Shown here piece after piece: positions 5,930-8,657 of a DNA stretch of 8,657 bases (position 1 is its first letter; each line of letters begins with the position of its first letter). Source of the DNA: Deltaproteobacteria bacterium (GTDB taxonomy: Bacteria > Myxococcota > Polyangia > Haliangiales > Haliangiaceae); assembly GCA_018262455.1 (NCBI GenBank), contig JAGSPR010000298.1, forward strand, positions 1-8,657. The letters are read 5' to 3'. A model generated the notes under the pieces. That model was not told where the DNA came from, did no database searches, and saw only the letters and a program-made list of their open reading frames with translations. A program made the position numbers and the translations under genes.

Positions 5930-7228
5930 CTACGCGTGCCCCTCGCCTCCGCTACGCGGGCGGACCCTGACGACGCGAACCCGCCGTGGCGAGGCGTCGA
6001 CAACTTCGAGCGTGGTCCCGTCGGGTGTCGTGAGCGTGCTGCCGATCGGCGGGACGGTCAGCGCGAGTGCCATGCACAAGCCCGCGATCGTCATGCTCTC
6101 GCGCGCGATCGGGAGACCCGTGTGCAGCACGCGGTTCACCTTCCGCGTCGGGACCCAGCCCTGGACGAGGGTGGTGCCGTCTGGCTCGGTCTGGAAGATC
6201 GCGTCCGGCAGGTCGTGCTCGCCGAAGATGTCTCCGACCAGCTCTTCGAGGAGATCCTCGATCGTCACCAACCCCGCAGTGCCTCCGTGCTCGTCGACGA
6301 CCATGGCGATCTGCATCCGCTTCGCCTGCATCTCGCGCAGCACGGCGCCGACCTTCGCGGATAGCGGCACGTAGATGAGCGGTCGAACGATGTCCGCGAG
6401 CGCGATCAAGTTCTGTTCCCACGCGAGCGCGAGCACGTCGCGCGCGACGACGTAGCCCACGACCTGATCGAGATCTCGATCGTATACGGGCATCCGGCTG
6501 TGCCCCTCTTCGAGTAGCAAGCGCTGCACCTCGTCGACGGTCGCGTTCTGGGACAGCCCGACGATCCGGTCGCGGCGCACCATGACTTCACCGACCATGA
6601 CGTCGCTGAACCCGAGCGCGCGTGATGCGATCTCGCTCGTGCGTTGATCCACCGAGCCCGTCTTTGCGGCTTCCTCGACGAGCTGACGCAGCTCGTCCCT
6701 CGACATCCGCGTCTCGGTGAACGAGGTCCGATCGCCGAACAGCTTCAAGACCAGGTTCGAACATGCGGTGGTGAACCAGACGAGCGGGCGCATCACGCGC
6801 GACAGGCCGAGCAGCGGGCGCCCGATCACGAACGCGTAGCCGCTCGCGTAGCGCAGCGCGAGCGACTTCGGCACGAGCTCGCCCAGCACGAGCGAGAGGA
6901 ACGAGACGGTGGCGACCACGAGCACGAGCGAGAGCTCGTGCGCGTTGTCGCCGAAGACGCCTTCGAGGTGTGGTGCTAGATCGCGCGCGATGCTCGCGCC
7001 ACCGAAGGCGGCGGCAGCGGCACCGACAACCGTGATCCCGATCTGGACGGTCGCGAGAAACCGCTCGGGTTGATCACGCAGCGCGACGACGGCAAGTGCG
7101 GCTTTGTCTCCCGCACCTGCTCGCTGCTGCACCCTCGCCTGCGCGGCCGTCAACACCGCGATCTCCGCACCCGCGAACAAGCCATTGGCGAGGACGAGCG
7201 CGAGCAAGATCACGAGCTCGGTGAACAT
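5930..7228 (-). CDS. CNNM/HlyC-CorC-type membrane protein with CBS pair
   Basis: A 432-aa member of the CNNM (DUF21) - CBS - CorC/HlyC family, often annotated 'hemolysin family protein'; characterised relatives export or regulate Mg2+ and Co2+. The DUF21 membrane domain covers about 1-165: a first helix (5-27, LLALVLANGLFAGAEIAVLTA), helices around 58-80 and 99-118 with the family signature GELVPKSLALRY (116-127), and a further segment at 132-160. An acidic linker MSRDELRQLVEEA (175-187) follows. A CBS pair spans about 210-335, with EGHSRMPVYD (241-250) in CBS1 and VVDEHGGTAGLVTIEDLLEE (310-329) in CBS2, which in relatives binds ATP-Mg. The C-terminal transporter-associated domain (about 347-422) begins with D-GT-LVQGWVP. 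All parts are present and the length is normal. It appears monocistronic, with 153 bases upstream and 80 downstream. The ATG at 7228 has only a distant GGTGAA. Whether it moves Mg2+ or another ion cannot be read here. Confidence 0.93.
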   Translation of the reverse strand: MFTELVILLALVLANGLFAGAEIAVLTAAQARVQQRAGAGDKAALAVVALRDQPERFLATVQIGITVVGAAAAAFGGASIARDLAPHLEGVFGDNAHELSLVLVVATVSFLSLVLGELVPKSLALRYASGYAFVIGRPLLGLSRVMRPLVWFTTACSNLVLKLFGDRTSFTETRMSRDELRQLVEEAAKTGSVDQRTSEIASRALGFSDVMVGEVMVRRDRIVGLSQNATVDEVQRLLLEEGHSRMPVYDRDLDQVVGYVVARDVLALAWEQNLIALADIVRPLIYVPLSAKVGAVLREMQAKRMQIAMVVDEHGGTAGLVTIEDLLEELVGDIFGEHDLPDAIFQTEPDGTTLVQGWVPTRKVNRVLHTGLPIARESMTIAGLCMALALTVPPIGSTLTTPDGTTLEVVDASPRRVRVVRVRPRSGGEGHA

Positions 7229-7252
7229 GGCGAGAGTTCACCACGCGCGGTT

Positions 7253-7262
7253 TGCACGTGCA
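7253..7262. promoter_or_regulatory. Perfect 10-base palindrome upstream of the CNNM gene
   Basis: TGCACGTGCA, 24 bases before the CNNM ATG. The rest of the 153-base gap (7229-7381) holds a small hairpin GTCGA-GACA-TCGAC and GTGC/GCAC half-sites but no convincing promoter. A 10-base palindrome can easily be chance; it is noted only because of its position. Confidence 0.2.
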
Positions 7263-7381
7263 GCGAGCCGTACCGTGGCTGACACGCGCATTGGTCGACG
7301 AGAGATGGACGGTGCATTTTCGCGCACTGGGCGCAGGCGCACGTCGAGACATCGACCGAGAACGTCGGCGCGCCGCCCATC

Positions 7382-7984
7382 TCAGGAGGAGGCCTGCGGC
7401 TGACGCTCGAGCCCCGCCTCGGCGATCTGCACCTTCGCGGCGATCACGGTGGCCAACCGGGCGATCGCGCCACTGAGCGCCGCCGCTGCCGCGCCATCCC
7501 CCGATCCCGCGACGCGGACTTCGATGCGGGTCTCGCCGGCGTGGACGAGCTTGGTGTCCATCCGCAAGGTCCAGCGCGCCCACAGCTCGACGCGGCTGGC
7601 GCCGAGACGCTCGAAGCGAAGCAGGTCGACCTGGACGTCGTAGGTGGGCGCGCTCGTCGACGACGGCACCGTGATCCCGACCGGTGCCAGCGCCGCCGCG
7701 AGCTCGTGCCGCAAGCTGCGCTCGAAGGCCTGGTCGAGTGGCTCGGCCCAGCGGTCCCGCTTCGAGTAGACCACGCGATGATCGTCCGTCCGCGTGACGA
7801 TCGACTCGCGATCCAGATAGCCCGGGATGGTCACTTGGCTGACGCCCACCGTCGACCGCTGCGCCGCATCTCGCGCGGGTTCCGCCAGCGCGCGCGTCGG
7901 GGTCAGCACGAAGTAGTCGTACTGCGGTTGCTTGCCGCCCAGGCAGGCACAGCAGCACACGAGCAGGAGCGCGGCGCGCCTCAC
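7382..7984 (-). CDS. PqiC/YmbA-type ABC-transport auxiliary lipoprotein
   Basis: A 200-aa lipoprotein of the ABC_trans_aux (PqiC/YmbA) family. These outer-membrane lipoproteins partner MCE proteins in moving lipids between the inner and outer membranes. Seen: a basic N-terminus, a hydrophobic core (4-9) and an unusual Cys cluster LLLVCCCACLGG, in which Cys14 (after Ala13) or Cys12 is the likely acylated residue. Then YFVLTP (24-29), the family pattern VTIPGYLDRESIVTR (51-65), WAEPLDQAFERSLRHEL (79-95) and the YDVQVDLLRFE strand (115-125). The C-terminal helix (165-190) is Ala-rich. The length is normal. The GTG start overlaps the stop of the upstream MCE gene by four bases (GTGA) and has a strong ribosome binding site, so the two are co-transcribed and translationally coupled. 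Family call rests on these motifs and the MCE neighbour. Confidence 0.88.
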   Translation of the reverse strand: MRRAALLLVCCCACLGGKQPQYDYFVLTPTRALAEPARDAAQRSTVGVSQVTIPGYLDRESIVTRTDDHRVVYSKRDRWAEPLDQAFERSLRHELAAALAPVGITVPSSTSAPTYDVQVDLLRFERLGASRVELWARWTLRMDTKLVHAGETRIEVRVAGSGDGAAAAALSGAIARLATVIAAKVQIAEAGLERQPQASS

Positions 7985-8657
7985 TGGGCACCTCCCCGTA
8001 ACAGCGATCCCGGATCGCGGTTGATGTGGTCGGCGAGTCGGCGCAGTGATCGAGCTGCGGCTTCCAGCTCTTTCAGCGTCGCGCCGACCTGGCGCCAGAG
8101 CGTCCCTTCGGGAGCGACCAGCCGACGCGCCGAGGTCGCCGTCTGCTTGAATTCGGACGTGACCGGATCGAGCCTGCTCGCCGTCTTCTTCAGCTCCAGC
8201 ACCGTCGCGTTCAGGTTCTTCGTCAGCTCGTCCAGCCCCTCCACCGCGCGTGCGAGGTGCGGGGAGCCGATCAGCTGTCGGGCATCGGCGGCGGCGTCCT
8301 GGATCGAGCGCGCGATGCTCGCGACGTCGATTTTTGCGAGGTTGGAGAGGAGCTGGTCTAACTTCTCCGGGGCCTGTTCCATCGGTCCGCGGATCGATGG
8401 GATCTCGGGGTATGGGAGCGAGCGATCGCTGACCAGCCGGGCCGGCGTGTTTGGCTTGGCGTCGAGCGCGACGTAGCGAAGACCGGTGACGAAGCTCTCG
8501 GTCGCGAGCTCGGCACGCAACCCTCGATCGACCAGCGCTCGCACCTGCGCGCGATCGCGCAGGTCGAACCCGGTCATCCCCTCGGCTCTCAGACGGTCCT
8601 CGTCGATCTCGAGGACGACCGCGATGCGCGTGTCCTCGGGCTCGCGAATCGCTCCGC
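7981..8657 (-). CDS. MCE-domain (MlaD/PqiB-like) lipid-transport protein, C-terminal part (runs off right edge)
   Basis: The reading frame stays open to the window edge: before the ATG at 8577 it continues upstream with REPEDTRIAVVLEIDEDR, so that ATG is internal and the gene starts off-window. The 224 visible residues hold the end of an MCE domain, with ALVDRGLRAEL, ESFVTGLRYVALD and the YPEIPSI segment typical of PqiB/MlaD-like proteins. A long amphipathic helical region with coiled-coil character follows, ending in LADHINRDPGSLLRG, a common C-terminal feature of this family. MCE proteins are anchored in the inner membrane by an N-terminal helix (not visible) and form hexameric rings or tubes for phospholipid transport across the periplasm. 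The downstream PqiC-type gene overlaps it by four bases. Permease (MlaE-like) and ATPase (MlaF-like) genes would be expected further right. Confidence 0.9.
   Translation of the reverse strand, partial: GAIREPEDTRIAVVLEIDEDRLRAEGMTGFDLRDRAQVRALVDRGLRAELATESFVTGLRYVALDAKPNTPARLVSDRSLPYPEIPSIRGPMEQAPEKLDQLLSNLAKIDVASIARSIQDAAADARQLIGSPHLARAVEGLDELTKNLNATVLELKKTASRLDPVTSEFKQTATSARRLVAPEGTLWRQVGATLKELEAAARSLRRLADHINRDPGSLLRGGAQ
7991..7997 (-). promoter_or_regulatory. Ribosome binding site of the PqiC-type gene, inside the MCE gene
   Basis: GGGGAGG on the minus strand, 6 bases before the GTG at 7984 and overlapping the last codons of the MCE gene (LLRGGAQ-stop). It fixes the GTG as the start and supports coupled translation. 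Confidence 0.8.

Noticed and set aside
5367..6374. 335-codon plus-strand frame across the Cys-rich lipoprotein and the end of the CNNM gene
   Set aside because: It is antisense to two genes with clear lipoprotein or CBS features and has no recognisable domain of its own.

Overview
GC-rich window (roughly two-thirds G+C by eye) from a Gram-negative bacterium with a lipoprotein-rich envelope. Three things point to the Myxococcota, perhaps a Kofleriaceae/Haliangium-type member. The small lipoprotein at 5490-5849 has an Asp-Ala-rich linker followed by a Cys-rich domain, an architecture common in that lineage. There is an MCE/PqiC-type lipid-transport pair. There is also a stand-alone sensor kinase among mostly singly transcribed envelope genes. 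The assignment is inference; no rRNA or other marker gene is present.

Layout, left to right. 1-176 (-) is the N-terminus of a MarR-family regulator running off the left edge. Its AT-rich promoter carries overlapping palindromes and leaves almost no room for a leader. 243-2033 (-) is a 596-aa lipoprotein made of four Cache domains in an A-B-A'-B' order, with no output domain, a good ribosome binding site and a candidate sigma-54 promoter. 2166-2957 (-) is a HAD-IIB sugar-phosphate-type phosphatase. A divergent intergenic region with three dyads separates it from a complete membrane histidine kinase at 3108-4550 (+). That kinase converges on a signal-peptide protein of unknown function at 4647-5285 (-). 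Next come the small Cys-rich lipoprotein (5490-5849, -), a CNNM/HlyC-CorC-type membrane protein with a CBS pair (5930-7228, -), and a translationally coupled pair: a PqiC-type auxiliary lipoprotein (7382-7984, -) and the C-terminal part of an MCE-domain protein (7981 to beyond the right edge, -).

How the genes relate. The only clear operon is MCE-PqiC (GTGA overlap with a strong ribosome binding site inside the MCE gene). It should belong to an inner-to-outer-membrane lipid transporter whose permease and ATPase genes probably lie off the right edge. The other genes are separated by gaps of 66 to about 200 bases and look individually transcribed. No gap between genes exceeds 300 bases.

I see no CRISPR array, transposon, phage gene, tRNA or rRNA, and no obvious new defence or biosynthetic system. 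The most under-described item is the four-Cache lipoprotein, an apparent surface or periplasmic ligand binder without a signalling domain.
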